Assembly (NCBI GenBank): GCA_018066065.1
Contig: JAGHSC010000072.1
Coordinates: 1 to 34,833, forward strand
Direction of reading: 5' to 3'
From: Candidatus Cryptobacteroides faecihippi
Lineage (GTDB): Bacteria > Bacteroidota > Bacteroidia > Bacteroidales > UBA932
DNA: 34,833 nucleotides
Of the stretch, positions 22,349 to 30,206 are shown one piece after another. Position 1 is the first letter of the stretch. Every line of letters starts with the position of its first letter. Both the position numbers and the translations under genes were made by a program. The notes under the pieces were generated by a model. That model ran no database searches and had not been told where the DNA came from. It saw nothing but the letters and a program-made list of their open reading frames with translations.

Positions 22349-25228
22349 TTACTTGATGGTGACATCAAGCCATCTGCCTGAGATGCTTGATGAATCCATC
22401 ACAAGGTTGCCATCCACGAGGGTAGCATCCTTGATGGTGGTCTTTCCGCTCTTGACGGTGACCTTCCTTGCGCCTGCAGGCATAGGGATGCAGACCTTTG
22501 CTGCACCGTCGACGCGTACCCTGTAGTGGGCAGCATCGCCGCTGGCAGGACCGAAGGTGATGTTGACAGGAGCGTCCGCGAGTGAATATTCAGTGCCGTC
22601 GATGGTGACTGACTTGCAGCCGCGTCCGTTGAATGCGGTAAGCCTGCCTTCTGCGTCGGTGTTGAATGCCATCGTCCTCTTTCCTGAATATGTGAGGCTG
22701 TGGCCGTTTACCTTCAGGTCAGCGATCTCGAGCTCGTCGGAAGGCATAGGGTTCAGCTCGAGCATCTTTCTGTCTGCATCGGCATCCCTTGAGAAGCCGC
22801 CGGTGCCCATCTCGCGGTGGGTACGGTAGTGCTTGACGATGGCTGTGGCTCCGTTAGGGAACTTGGTTGCGAGGAAATCCGTGGTCCTGGACACGTAGGT
22901 AGGGTTGTCGCTGACAGAGAACTTTCCGCTTGAAGGATAGCTTCCGAGAGCATTGAGTATCTCGAAGAGAGTCCTGGTCTCGTAGCCGAGGCTCTGGCTC
23001 TGGTCGTCGCGTGGACGGAAGCCGAAGTAGCAGACCTGACCCTTGCCGAGCTTCTTGATCGTTCCGACAGGGACCTTGTTGATCGTTGCAACGACCTCGA
23101 GGCCGTCCTCAGCCTTTGCGACAGGATAGATGCGGTCAGGCATCATGTCGGTGAGGATGGTCTGTACAGGGACATCCTTGAGAGTGCCCTGGAACTTCAC
23201 CTGCTGTCCGACAGCCATCTCACCCATGTAGGCGTCGAAGCTGTACTGTACTCCGAAGAGCTTCTGCCACTGCTCCGAGCAGTTCTTTGCCTCTGAGTCG
23301 ATGAGGGCAGGGGAACTGAACCAGATGACGTTGCCGCCGGCCTTTGCGAATTCTTCCATGAGGTCGAGAAGACCCTTCTCAGGAAGAGGCTCGAACATGA
23401 CCACGAGGGTGTTGTACTTCTTGGCAGCCACCTGGAGCTCTCCGTCTGCGTTGACCTTGCCCATCTCCATGAGCTTCCTGGCCGAGAGGTAGTTGGAGTA
23501 GCCGTACTGGGTCATCCAGTTTCCGAATCTCTCCTCGACTGCGATGGTGCTCATCGGGTAGACCATGAGGACCTCGATGTCGCGGTGAACGTAGTCGGTC
23601 ATGAGTCTCATCGCTGCGCCAGGCTGTGCTCCGTAGGCCTCGTTGAGGTCGTTCTTCCATGCATTTGCGTCGCCAGGAAGGCCCCATGCGGCGGCGTAGG
23701 CGTTAGGATGCCTGTTGATGACGCCGATGGATGTTGCCATGGCTGCTCCGTAGTAGTCGCGGTCGTACCATCCGCACTCGGCGAAGTCATTGCCGGTAGG
23801 CTCGAGGTACTCGCCCCACTTGAAGTAGTCGTAGCATGCTGCGGATGCCTGATGGACGCTGTTTGCCCACATGAAGTTTGAGGTGTACTCGTATTTTGCT
23901 CCGTATGGCTCGAGCTTCTCGGTGTCCCAGTCGTCGATGGTAGGGCTCTCTGCCCATGATGCGTGTGCGCTGGTAGGGAATTCCTTGCCGTAGAGCTTCT
24001 CTGCGTAGGACTTGGCGTCCTTGAAGAGGTCGACGACGCCCTCGTTGAGCATCTTGTAGTAGCGGTCGCGGAGGAGGTAGGTCCTGTGGATGTCCTCAGG
24101 TGTCTCTCCCATCACGTACTGGACGTTGCGCACTGCGCGTGTGGTTCCCTCTGCATAAGGTGCTCCGTAGACGAAGTAGAGCATGTACTTCTCGTCGAAG
24201 TCCTGGCCGAATCTCTCCTTGTACTTCTGTGAGAATGAGGATGTGAGGAACCTGTGGTTGAGCTGGCCTCCCTCGTGGTGCGAGAAGTATGACCAGTCCT
24301 GCTGGATGTGCATCTCGTCTGAGTAGAATGCGTTCAGGTTGATGCCGTTGCTCTTGTACTTGTCCATCAGTTCATGCATGAACTTGGTGGCGTTGTCGGA
24401 GAAGTAGTCCATCTCCGGGGTATCATATTCAAGGAGGACCATGACGCGGTCGTAGCCCTGGAGCTCTCCGCCATCGCTGTAGACCCTGAGCCTGCGTGCA
24501 GGGAGGATCATGTCCTTAGGGGAGTCGGTCTTTCCCTTGAGGACGTAGCCGCCTTCGAAGTTGCCGAGGTCGACGGTGTCGCCTGCCTCGTACATCACGT
24601 TGGTGAGTTCGTGGATGTCGTCAGGGCTGACGGCGATCCTCCTGGAATCTCCAAGAGCCTTCTGCTTGAACGCGAATGCCTTGACCTTCCTGAGGTTGAC
24701 GCTGACCTTTCCCTTGTTGTTGGTCCAGTTGATCTGCTCCCAGATGTCGAGGGAGAACTTGCCGTCGGAGGCATTCCTCCTTCCGACCTTGTAGGCAACC
24801 CACTGGCCTGTCTCGCCGGTCTGGTTCCTGAATGCAGGTCCGAGCTCGAGCGGGCTGAGGAGGCTGAGCTGGAGTCCCTGGCCGTACTTCGCCGCGAAAT
24901 CGCTGATGAACTTGATCATCCTTACATATTCATCCTGGTCCGGGGTGAGGAGCCTTTCAGTTCCGGCCTGTGGCCTGTACTGGCGGAAGAACTCGTCAAA
25001 CGCTATCGTGAGAGTCGAATGTCCGTTCCTCTTTCCCTGCTCACAGACTTCCCTGAGGCTCATCTCGACATGGTTGAATCCTGTGGAGATGTCGATCTTC
25101 CTGTCCGGGTCCATGAGGTCCCTGAGCTGCTGGTCACTGGTGAGAATGATTGTGCCTGCAAAGGACTGGGCCGAGAACAGCATAGCCGCGAGGCAGACAA
25201 AAGCCTTGATTATTCCTTTGGTTGTCAT
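22349..25228 (-). CDS. Large secreted glycosidase-like protein of unrecognised family
   Basis: The 959-residue protein has a signal peptide (about 1-24, ...LFSAQSFA). The early region has helices and strands around FDEFFRQYRPQ and a barrel-like segment with INLNAFYSDEMHIQQDW, whose Asp-Glu pair is a plausible acid/base, and SAHASWAESPT. It then resembles a Rossmann-like amidotransferase/trimerisation domain (VLMVYPMSTIAVE, YNTLVVMFEPLP, GGNVIWFSSPALID), as in GH42-like enzymes, and ends in beta-sandwich domains. I do not recognise a numbered GH family. The start at 25228 begins the signal peptide; the frame runs on to 25303. It heads a two-gene operon with the WbsX-like lipoprotein. Confidence 0.75.
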   Translation of the reverse strand: MTTKGIIKAFVCLAAMLFSAQSFAGTIILTSDQQLRDLMDPDRKIDISTGFNHVEMSLREVCEQGKRNGHSTLTIAFDEFFRQYRPQAGTERLLTPDQDEYVRMIKFISDFAAKYGQGLQLSLLSPLELGPAFRNQTGETGQWVAYKVGRRNASDGKFSLDIWEQINWTNNKGKVSVNLRKVKAFAFKQKALGDSRRIAVSPDDIHELTNVMYEAGDTVDLGNFEGGYVLKGKTDSPKDMILPARRLRVYSDGGELQGYDRVMVLLEYDTPEMDYFSDNATKFMHELMDKYKSNGINLNAFYSDEMHIQQDWSYFSHHEGGQLNHRFLTSSFSQKYKERFGQDFDEKYMLYFVYGAPYAEGTTRAVRNVQYVMGETPEDIHRTYLLRDRYYKMLNEGVVDLFKDAKSYAEKLYGKEFPTSAHASWAESPTIDDWDTEKLEPYGAKYEYTSNFMWANSVHQASAACYDYFKWGEYLEPTGNDFAECGWYDRDYYGAAMATSIGVINRHPNAYAAAWGLPGDANAWKNDLNEAYGAQPGAAMRLMTDYVHRDIEVLMVYPMSTIAVEERFGNWMTQYGYSNYLSARKLMEMGKVNADGELQVAAKKYNTLVVMFEPLPEKGLLDLMEEFAKAGGNVIWFSSPALIDSEAKNCSEQWQKLFGVQYSFDAYMGEMAVGQQVKFQGTLKDVPVQTILTDMMPDRIYPVAKAEDGLEVVATINKVPVGTIKKLGKGQVCYFGFRPRDDQSQSLGYETRTLFEILNALGSYPSSGKFSVSDNPTYVSRTTDFLATKFPNGATAIVKHYRTHREMGTGGFSRDADADRKMLELNPMPSDELEIADLKVNGHSLTYSGKRTMAFNTDAEGRLTAFNGRGCKSVTIDGTEYSLADAPVNITFGPASGDAAHYRVRVDGAAKVCIPMPAGARKVTVKSGKTTIKDATLVDGNLVMDSSSISGRWLDVTIK

Positions 25229-25258
25229 ATGTGGTGTTTGTTTTATAATGCTAAAGTA

Positions 25259-25266
25259 CAAAAATA
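25259..25266 (-). promoter_or_regulatory. -7 promoter element TATTTTTG for the 959-aa protein operon
   Basis: A perfect TAnnTTTG match on the minus strand, 30 bases upstream of the ATG at 25228. It is separated by three bases from the plus-strand -7 box for pnuC. Confidence 0.5.
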
Positions 25267-25269
25267 AAT

Positions 25270-25277
25270 TATCTTTG
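25270..25277 (+). promoter_or_regulatory. -7 promoter element TATCTTTG for pnuC
   Basis: A perfect TAnnTTTG match 34 bases upstream of the pnuC start. The short leader leaves no room for a riboswitch. Confidence 0.5.
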
Positions 25278-25311
25278 CCCGTATTTTTATGCAGATGATA
25301 CAATTATACAT

Positions 25312-26088
25312 ATGAATCCTGACAAAGAGAAACGCTTCAATCTTGTTTTCAACATCATCCTGGTCTGTGGGATGTTCGTGGCGGTGGCAGTGACCACGGC
25401 CTTCAAGCTCCAGCAGCCTGGCGTCAAGGCTGCGATGCTGCTTCTGGCAGGATTCGGTTCCCTCATGGGAGTCGTGAACACCGTGATGTCCGCCAACGGC
25501 AACATCCTGACATTCGTCTTCGGCTTCATCGATGTCCTGATCGGAACTTTGATCTACCTTGACAACGGCATCATGGGGACATTCGCTCTCCACGCCTTCT
25601 ACTTCCTTCCCATGCAGGTCATCGGCTTCTGGCAGTGGCGCCGGAGGGGAGCCGGCTCAAAAGATGAGGGTGGAGAGGTCCGGAAGGTTTCCGCAAGGAG
25701 ACTTGGAAGAAAGCAGTGGCTCTGGCTCTGTCTTGGCCTTGCGGCCGGGATTGCTGTCCTGTTCCTCGTTCTCTTCCTCGTGGATTCGGCGAAGGTCGAT
25801 GCCGGCCGTCTCGAATCCGTCGACACATCGAAGGTCCTGCTCGATGCAACGGTCATGGCTCTCAACATCGCCGGTCAGGTCCTGCTGAGCTTCGCCTTCG
25901 TGGAGCAATGGTATCTCTGGATCCTGGTGAACATCTCTTCGATCGTCCTCTGGGCGGTTGCCCTGGCAGGCGGGACGGGGTCGGGCAATGCTTCCGTAAT
26001 GCTGGTCAAGTACGTGTTCTATCTGCTTAACTCACTGAATGGTTTGAGGATATGGCTTCGCCTGAGCCGCGTCGGGGCCTCTCATTGA
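25312..26088 (+). CDS. pnuC: PnuC-family nicotinamide riboside (vitamin) transporter
   Basis: The 258-residue protein has about seven or eight membrane helices and the PnuC signatures. These are G-F-W-Q-W after the third or fourth helix, the F-V-E-Q-W-Y-L-W-I-L-V-N-I-S-S-I substrate-site helix (about 200-215), and the C-terminal Y-L-L-N-S-L-N-G-L-R-I-W. The family takes up nicotinamide riboside, and related clades take up thiamine or riboflavin, by facilitated diffusion coupled to phosphorylation. No NadR-like or thiamine gene is adjacent and there is no riboswitch-sized leader, so the vitamin is not fixed by context. The central loop (about 105-130) is basic and unusually long. Confidence 0.85.
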   Translation: MNPDKEKRFNLVFNIILVCGMFVAVAVTTAFKLQQPGVKAAMLLLAGFGSLMGVVNTVMSANGNILTFVFGFIDVLIGTLIYLDNGIMGTFALHAFYFLPMQVIGFWQWRRRGAGSKDEGGEVRKVSARRLGRKQWLWLCLGLAAGIAVLFLVLFLVDSAKVDAGRLESVDTSKVLLDATVMALNIAGQVLLSFAFVEQWYLWILVNISSIVLWAVALAGGTGSGNASVMLVKYVFYLLNSLNGLRIWLRLSRVGASH

Positions 26089-26120
26089 TTTGGATATTTG
26101 CCTTTTTTTGCTTTACTTTG
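26089..26120 (+). promoter_or_regulatory. Promoter of acpP
   Basis: TTTG (26089-26092), 20 bases, then TTACTTTG (26113-26120), one mismatch from consensus. A leader of about 80 bases follows, with an A/T-rich stretch directly before the ATG. Confidence 0.65.
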
Positions 26121-26208
26121 CACGGATTACCCGGACCATCTTGCGTCCAGGCAATCGGACAAAGGTTAGATTTACAAGTGTTAACTTTATAACTATTAAT
26201 TAATTACT

Positions 26209-26460
26209 ATGACTGGAGAAGAAATCGTAAAGCAGGTCAAAGCTATCATCGTTGACAAGCTTGGCGTTGAAGAATCAGAGGTTACTGAGACCGCTAATTT
26301 CACCAATGATCTCGGTGCAGACTCTCTTGACACTGTAGAGCTTCTTATGGAGTTCGAAAGAGTATTCGGTATCAAGATTCCAGATGAGGAGACCGCTACC
26401 ATCGCAACCGTTCAGGATGCTATCGACAAGGTTTCTGCCAAGCTCGCTGAGAAGGAGTAA
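26209..26460 (+). CDS. acpP: Acyl carrier protein
   Basis: The 83-residue acidic four-helix protein carries the phosphopantetheine attachment motif G-A-D-S-L-D-T-V-E-L with Ser39. It shuttles acyl chains in fatty acid and lipid A synthesis. Length and sequence are typical. In related genomes the fabF and rnc genes usually follow. Here a strong terminator and a convergent gene follow instead, so acpP is monocistronic. The AT-rich leader and codon choice suit high expression. Confidence 0.96.
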   Translation: MTGEEIVKQVKAIIVDKLGVEESEVTETANFTNDLGADSLDTVELLMEFERVFGIKIPDEETATIATVQDAIDKVSAKLAEKE

Positions 26461-26483
26461 TTCCTGCTTGAATGAATCTGAAA

Positions 26484-26517
26484 AAAGCCTCGGACATTGT
26501 CCGGGGCTTTCCTTTTT
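26484..26517 (+). terminator. Rho-independent terminator of acpP
   Basis: AAAGCCTCGGAC pairs with GTCCGGGGCTTT over 12 base pairs (one T-G) around loop ATT (26484-26510), followed by CCTTTTT. Confidence 0.9.
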
Positions 26518-26535
26518 CATGTATGTCGGCGAGAC

Positions 26536-28146
26536 TTATTCCTTTGGAATCGCGAAGGTGACCTTGATGGTAGGCTTCCTGCCTTCTGACTTCGGTCCGT
26601 TGAGCGTGGCGCAGTAGTAGTGGTCCTTGTCGAGCTCTGCCTCGGTGGTCGAGGTCGTTGCAGATGAGGATGCGTACTGTGCCATCATCATGTAGCTGTA
26701 GTAGTTGCTGAAACTGCTTCCGTAGCCGCCGTAGCCACCGCCGTAGCCGCCGTAACCACCGTAGCCACCTCCGTAGAGGGAGTTGTAGTAGGAGTAGTAG
26801 GCAAGCTGCTGGTAGTAGTCGGCCATCTCTCCAGCCTGTGAGTTGTAGTTGGTCTTCACCGCGTACCACATGATCAGGAACCATACGTCGTACCTGGAGT
26901 AGTCCACATCATCCTTGAGCCTGATGATCTGCTGGACGTGATGGGTGATGTCAGGAGCGTACTCGCAGTTGGATCTGTCGATGTCTCCCTGGTTCTCGGA
27001 TGCAACGCTGGCGTCGGTGAGACCGGCGTAGGTGACGGTCTTGTTCGCCCTGATCTTGATCGTAGGGCTGAGGTTCTTGGGGAACCTGTACATTGTGGTG
27101 TAGTCCTCCGGGAAGGTGAATGGAAGCGTGATGGTTGCCTTTGTGATGAGGGTGGTGGCAGGATTGCCGCCGCGCCTTTCAATCTCCTTGTTCACGAGTT
27201 CCTTGATCTCGCTTGACGGAACCATCGGCTTGATGCCGCTTCCTCCTTCGATGTAGATCCTGTCCGTTGCCTTTCCTTCAAATTTCCCGCTTCTTTCATG
27301 GTAGTCCACATTGAAGACATACTGTGAAGGGAGAGTCTTCTTGTTCATCAGCGAGTCGAGATTCTGGAGCTTGACAGGGCTGAAGTAGAACATCAGCAGG
27401 GAATCCTTCCTTACACCGTTGTATTCAGAGTTGAAGTAGAGGACGGCATAGTTGTCCTTTCTCGTCACGCTTCCGTTGACTGACTGCATGATGTCGAAGT
27501 CGAACATGTTGATTCGTCCTCCGTTCCCGGCAGGATCCTCGGTGCAGAGGTAGATTCCCGGGAACTTCTTCGTGTAGGTGTCGATGTTCTTCTTGTCCTC
27601 CTGGAGTATGTCGAAGTACTTCTTTCCGTACTCTTCGGTGAAGTCGAAGACGAGGGAGTCCTTTCCGTTGACTACAGGGACGCCCCTTGTGATTCTCTTG
27701 CTGCCGAGCTTGATCTTGGACTGTGAGAAGTAGGTCTTGCTGTCGATCGGCTCGAGGAGGTCGTAGACATTGACATTCTGGAGGATGTTCTGCTGGCTCT
27801 TGTCTGCGACGGAAGTCGAGTCAAGCCCGCATCTGAACTTGAATCTCTTGAACTTCGGATTCTTGCCGAAGTCGAATGTGTCAAGCACCGGTACCATCGT
27901 GACGACGCTGCCCCTGGTCGTGAGACCGTAGACATCGTCGCGGATCGATCCGAAGGTGATTCGCTTTGAGGAATAGGCGGAGAGGCTGTCCACAGAACCC
28001 ATGCAGATCTCCTCGAGAGGAATCTCTGCGGAGTAGATGTCATACTTATGGTTGGTGGAGATGAGGTCGCCTCCAAGTTTTTCGTTGACGCTGACGCATG
28101 ACATGATGCTCATGGCAAGCGCAGCAGCTATGATAAGCTTCTTCAT
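26536..28146 (-). CDS. DUF4270-family lipoprotein with Gly-Tyr-rich tract
   Basis: The 536-residue protein has a lipoprotein signal (LAMSIMSC, Cys17) and the beta-rich body of DUF4270 proteins (early L-G-G-D-L-I-S, then D-V-Y-G-L-T-T-R-G). DUF4270 genes are characteristically found beside a short glycogen-synthase-like gene in Bacteroidota, and that gene lies six bases upstream here, which supports the call. Function is unknown; it is presumably an outer-membrane-anchored protein. Near residues 456-476 it has a low-complexity tract of repeating G-G-Y units, flanked by Tyr-rich and Ser/Thr-rich stretches. I do not associate this with the family, so it may be a lineage-specific insertion. Confidence 0.82.
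   Translation of the reverse strand: MKKLIIAAALAMSIMSCVSVNEKLGGDLISTNHKYDIYSAEIPLEEICMGSVDSLSAYSSKRITFGSIRDDVYGLTTRGSVVTMVPVLDTFDFGKNPKFKRFKFRCGLDSTSVADKSQQNILQNVNVYDLLEPIDSKTYFSQSKIKLGSKRITRGVPVVNGKDSLVFDFTEEYGKKYFDILQEDKKNIDTYTKKFPGIYLCTEDPAGNGGRINMFDFDIMQSVNGSVTRKDNYAVLYFNSEYNGVRKDSLLMFYFSPVKLQNLDSLMNKKTLPSQYVFNVDYHERSGKFEGKATDRIYIEGGSGIKPMVPSSEIKELVNKEIERRGGNPATTLITKATITLPFTFPEDYTTMYRFPKNLSPTIKIRANKTVTYAGLTDASVASENQGDIDRSNCEYAPDITHHVQQIIRLKDDVDYSRYDVWFLIMWYAVKTNYNSQAGEMADYYQQLAYYSYYNSLYGGGYGGYGGYGGGYGGYGSSFSNYYSYMMMAQYASSSATTSTTEAELDKDHYYCATLNGPKSEGRKPTIKVTFAIPKE
26719..26777 (-). repeat. Short-period repeat encoding Gly-Gly-Tyr units
   Basis: About six imperfect copies of a nine-base unit (CCGTAGCCG/ACC type on the plus strand) encode G-G-Y/G-G-G-Y repeats inside the DUF4270 gene. 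Such tracts can change in length by slippage without breaking frame. Confidence 0.75.
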
Positions 28147-28152
28147 GTTTGC

Positions 28153-28971
28153 TTACAACTGTTGATAGAACCCGTCGTACTCCTTGACATAGGTGCCGTC
28201 TTCCATCGAACCTGCGTTGAAATCAAGGGTAGGGATTCCGAGACCCTTGCAGAAGTCGATGAGCTCAGGCTTCACGTCTTCGGCTCCGAAGATGACTCCG
28301 TCGGAGTACTGAGCGGCGAGTTTCGCAAGATTTGTGCCATCGGGAATCTCCGATGGCTGAATGTCCTCCGGCTTGATTCCACCGAATGGGATCGCATCCT
28401 TGAATGATGCCGGGAACTTTTCGTCCGGGATGTCATTGTACAGGGATGTCACTATCTTGCTGTCGGCGAAGATCGGATCTCCGCTGTAGGCTTTCTTGAG
28501 GTAAAGAGGGAGGAGATGCGAAATCCAGCCCTGGCAGTGGATGACGTCAGGGGCCCAGCGGAGCTTCTTGACGGTCTCGAGGACGCCCCTTGCGAAGAAG
28601 ATGGCCCTCAGCCCGTTGTCCTCGAAGAACTTTCCATCCGCGTCGAAGGTGATCTGCTTGCGGCGGAAGAAATCGTCGTTGTCGATGAAGTAGACCTGGA
28701 TCCTTGCGGAGGCGATCGAAGCCACCTTGATGACAAGAGGCCTGTCGACATCACCCACGATGATGTTCATGCCGGACAGCCTGATCACTTCATGAAGCTG
28801 ATTCTTCCTGTCGTTGATGCATCCGTACCTCGGCATGAAGGCTCTGATTTCCTTCTTCTGCTCCTGGATGCCTTGTGGAAGAAGCCTTCCCACCTTTGCG
28901 ATCGGAGTCTCAGGCAGGAACGGCATTATTTCAGAATTGACGAAAAGTACTCTTTTGACAGGATTTCCCAT
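28153..28971 (-). CDS. Glycogen/starch-synthase-like protein (short form)
   Basis: The 272-residue protein corresponds to the N-terminal GT5-type domain only: V-K-R-V-L-F-V-N-S-E-I-M-P-F at the start, then R-A-F-M-P-R-Y-G, and A-P-D-V-I-H-C-Q-G-W-I-S-H-L-L-P, as in glycogen synthases. The second Rossmann domain of a full enzyme (total about 480 residues) is absent. This short form is conserved in Bacteroidota next to DUF4270 and is usually annotated glycogen synthase, though activity is unproven. The usual K-x-G-G-L loop reads I-A-K-V-G-R-L. The open frame extends to 29181, but the ATG at 28971 fits the domain start and lies after a promoter box. Confidence 0.82.
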   Translation of the reverse strand: MGNPVKRVLFVNSEIMPFLPETPIAKVGRLLPQGIQEQKKEIRAFMPRYGCINDRKNQLHEVIRLSGMNIIVGDVDRPLVIKVASIASARIQVYFIDNDDFFRRKQITFDADGKFFEDNGLRAIFFARGVLETVKKLRWAPDVIHCQGWISHLLPLYLKKAYSGDPIFADSKIVTSLYNDIPDEKFPASFKDAIPFGGIKPEDIQPSEIPDGTNLAKLAAQYSDGVIFGAEDVKPELIDFCKGLGIPTLDFNAGSMEDGTYVKEYDGFYQQL

Positions 28972-28990
28972 TTTTATTATATATGTCTCA

Positions 28991-28998
28991 CAAAAGTA
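28991..28998 (-). promoter_or_regulatory. -7 promoter element TACTTTTG for the glycogen-synthase-like gene
   Basis: A perfect TAnnTTTG match on the minus strand, 19 bases upstream of the ATG at 28971. Confidence 0.5.
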
Positions 28999-29007
28999 AG
29001 AATTTTT

Positions 29008-29036
29008 TTTGATATTTCGATATTTCATTATCTTTG
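29008..29036 (+). promoter_or_regulatory. Promoter of the ftsX operon
   Basis: TTTG (29008-29011), 17 bases, then TATCTTTG (29029-29036). The box is 26 bases before the ftsX ATG. It is divergent from the promoter at 28991-28998. Confidence 0.6.
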
Positions 29037-29062
29037 AACCCAATTTGGAGTAATGTGCAATT

Positions 29063-29941
29063 ATGGCAGAAGGGGAAAGCAGATTGATCAGAAGAAGACT
29101 CGTAGGGTCATGGCTGTCCACCGTCATCAGCATAAGCCTTGTCCTGCTCCTCGTCGGTGTTGCCAGCCTGCTGCTTGTCAATGCGAAGGGGGTCTCTGAC
29201 TATTTCAAGGAGAACATGCAGGTCTCAGTGCTCATGAAGACTGATGTCGATGAGGCGGAAACGGCTGAGTTCCAGGCTGTTCTGGACTCAATGCCTTGTG
29301 TCAGGAGCACATCGCTGGTCTCCAGGGAGCAGGGCATGAAGGAAATGTCCGACCTGCTCGGCGAAGACTTCCTCAATGTCTTCGAGGCATCTCCGATCCC
29401 GGTGTCCATCGACGTCTCGCTGAAGGCAGACTATGTCTCCGCCGAAAGCATCGAGGCAGCGAAGAAGCAGATCCTTGAATATCCAATCGTGGACGAGGTG
29501 GTCTACCAGCAGTCCCTTGTCGACAAGCTGAACACAAACCTTGGAAAGATTTCCCTGGTCCTCGGCGTGCTGATCGTCCTCCTGCTTTTCATCTCCTATG
29601 TCCTCATCAACAACACCGTCAGACTGAATGTCTTCTCGAAGAGATTCACCATCCACACGATGAAGCTGGTGGGCGCTACAAAGGGGTTCATCCGTGGACC
29701 GTTCCTCGTACAGAGCATATTCCAGGGACTTTTCTCCTCGCTGGTCGCCATCCTGATACTTCTGGCCATCCTGTTCTTCATCAGGAAGGAGTTCGTGCAG
29801 CTCTTCGAAGTCTTCAGCCTCGACCTTCTGCTGGTCGTGATGGGAATCGTGGTCGTCAGCGGAGTGCTGATCTGCCTTGTGAGCACGTTCTTTGTTGTCG
29901 GCAGGCTCGTGTCCCTGTCCAAGGACGAACTTTATTGTTGA
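29063..29941 (+). CDS. ftsX: Cell division protein FtsX (permease-like)
   Basis: The 292-residue protein has the FtsX layout: one N-terminal helix (about 20-40), a periplasmic domain (about 45-165, with MQVSVLMKTDVDEAE), then three C-terminal helices separated by a short loop containing M-K-L-V-G-A-T-K-G-F-I-R-G-P-F, the family's coupling motif. With the FtsE ATPase it controls peptidoglycan hydrolases at the septum. ftsE is not adjacent, as is common in this phylum. It starts a compact run ftsX-DUF3098-uppP. Confidence 0.92.
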   Translation: MAEGESRLIRRRLVGSWLSTVISISLVLLLVGVASLLLVNAKGVSDYFKENMQVSVLMKTDVDEAETAEFQAVLDSMPCVRSTSLVSREQGMKEMSDLLGEDFLNVFEASPIPVSIDVSLKADYVSAESIEAAKKQILEYPIVDEVVYQQSLVDKLNTNLGKISLVLGVLIVLLLFISYVLINNTVRLNVFSKRFTIHTMKLVGATKGFIRGPFLVQSIFQGLFSSLVAILILLAILFFIRKEFVQLFEVFSLDLLLVVMGIVVVSGVLICLVSTFFVVGRLVSLSKDELYC

Positions 29942-29948
29942 TCTGATT

Positions 29949-30206
29949 ATGGCAAAAACTGAGAATACAAACATGGCAACCACTCGCAAGGGCCTGTGGT
30001 TCCTGATCATGGGACTTGTCGTCATGGTCTCCGGATTCATCCTCATGATGGGCGGAGCGCCGAAGGACCCGGCAGTCTTCAACTGGAACATCTTCGATTT
30101 CAGGAGGCTTGTGGCTGCTCCTTCCGTCATCATCTGCGGTGTCGTCATCATGATGGTTGCCATCATGTACCGTCCGTCGGCTTCTGAGAAGGAGGAGACG
30201 AAATGA
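29949..30206 (+). CDS. DUF3098 small membrane protein
   Basis: The 85-residue protein has two membrane helices (about 16-36 and 57-75) joined by a loop with the conserved N-W-N-I-F-D-F-R-R, typical of DUF3098. The family is found almost only between ftsX and uppP in Bacteroidota, and its function is unknown. The frame extends to 29892, but the ATG at 29949 lies seven bases after the ftsX stop. Its stop overlaps the uppP start by four bases. Confidence 0.88.
   Translation: MAKTENTNMATTRKGLWFLIMGLVVMVSGFILMMGGAPKDPAVFNWNIFDFRRLVAAPSVIICGVVIMMVAIMYRPSASEKEETK

Noticed and set aside
7686..25228. A complete polysaccharide utilisation locus
   Set aside because: No SusC/SusD pair, hybrid two-component or anti-sigma/TonB regulator is in the region, so only enzyme operons can be claimed.
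24374..25267. 297-codon open frame opposite the 959-aa protein
   Set aside because: Composition-driven shadow (Val/Glu-rich, no motif). It would also run through the divergent promoter region.
25278..25311. Riboswitch (thiamine or NAD type) before pnuC
   Set aside because: The predicted leader is about 30 bases, too short for a known riboswitch, and no conserved box is visible.
26719..26777. CRISPR-like array
   Set aside because: The repeat has a nine-base period in frame inside a protein gene, with no spacers.
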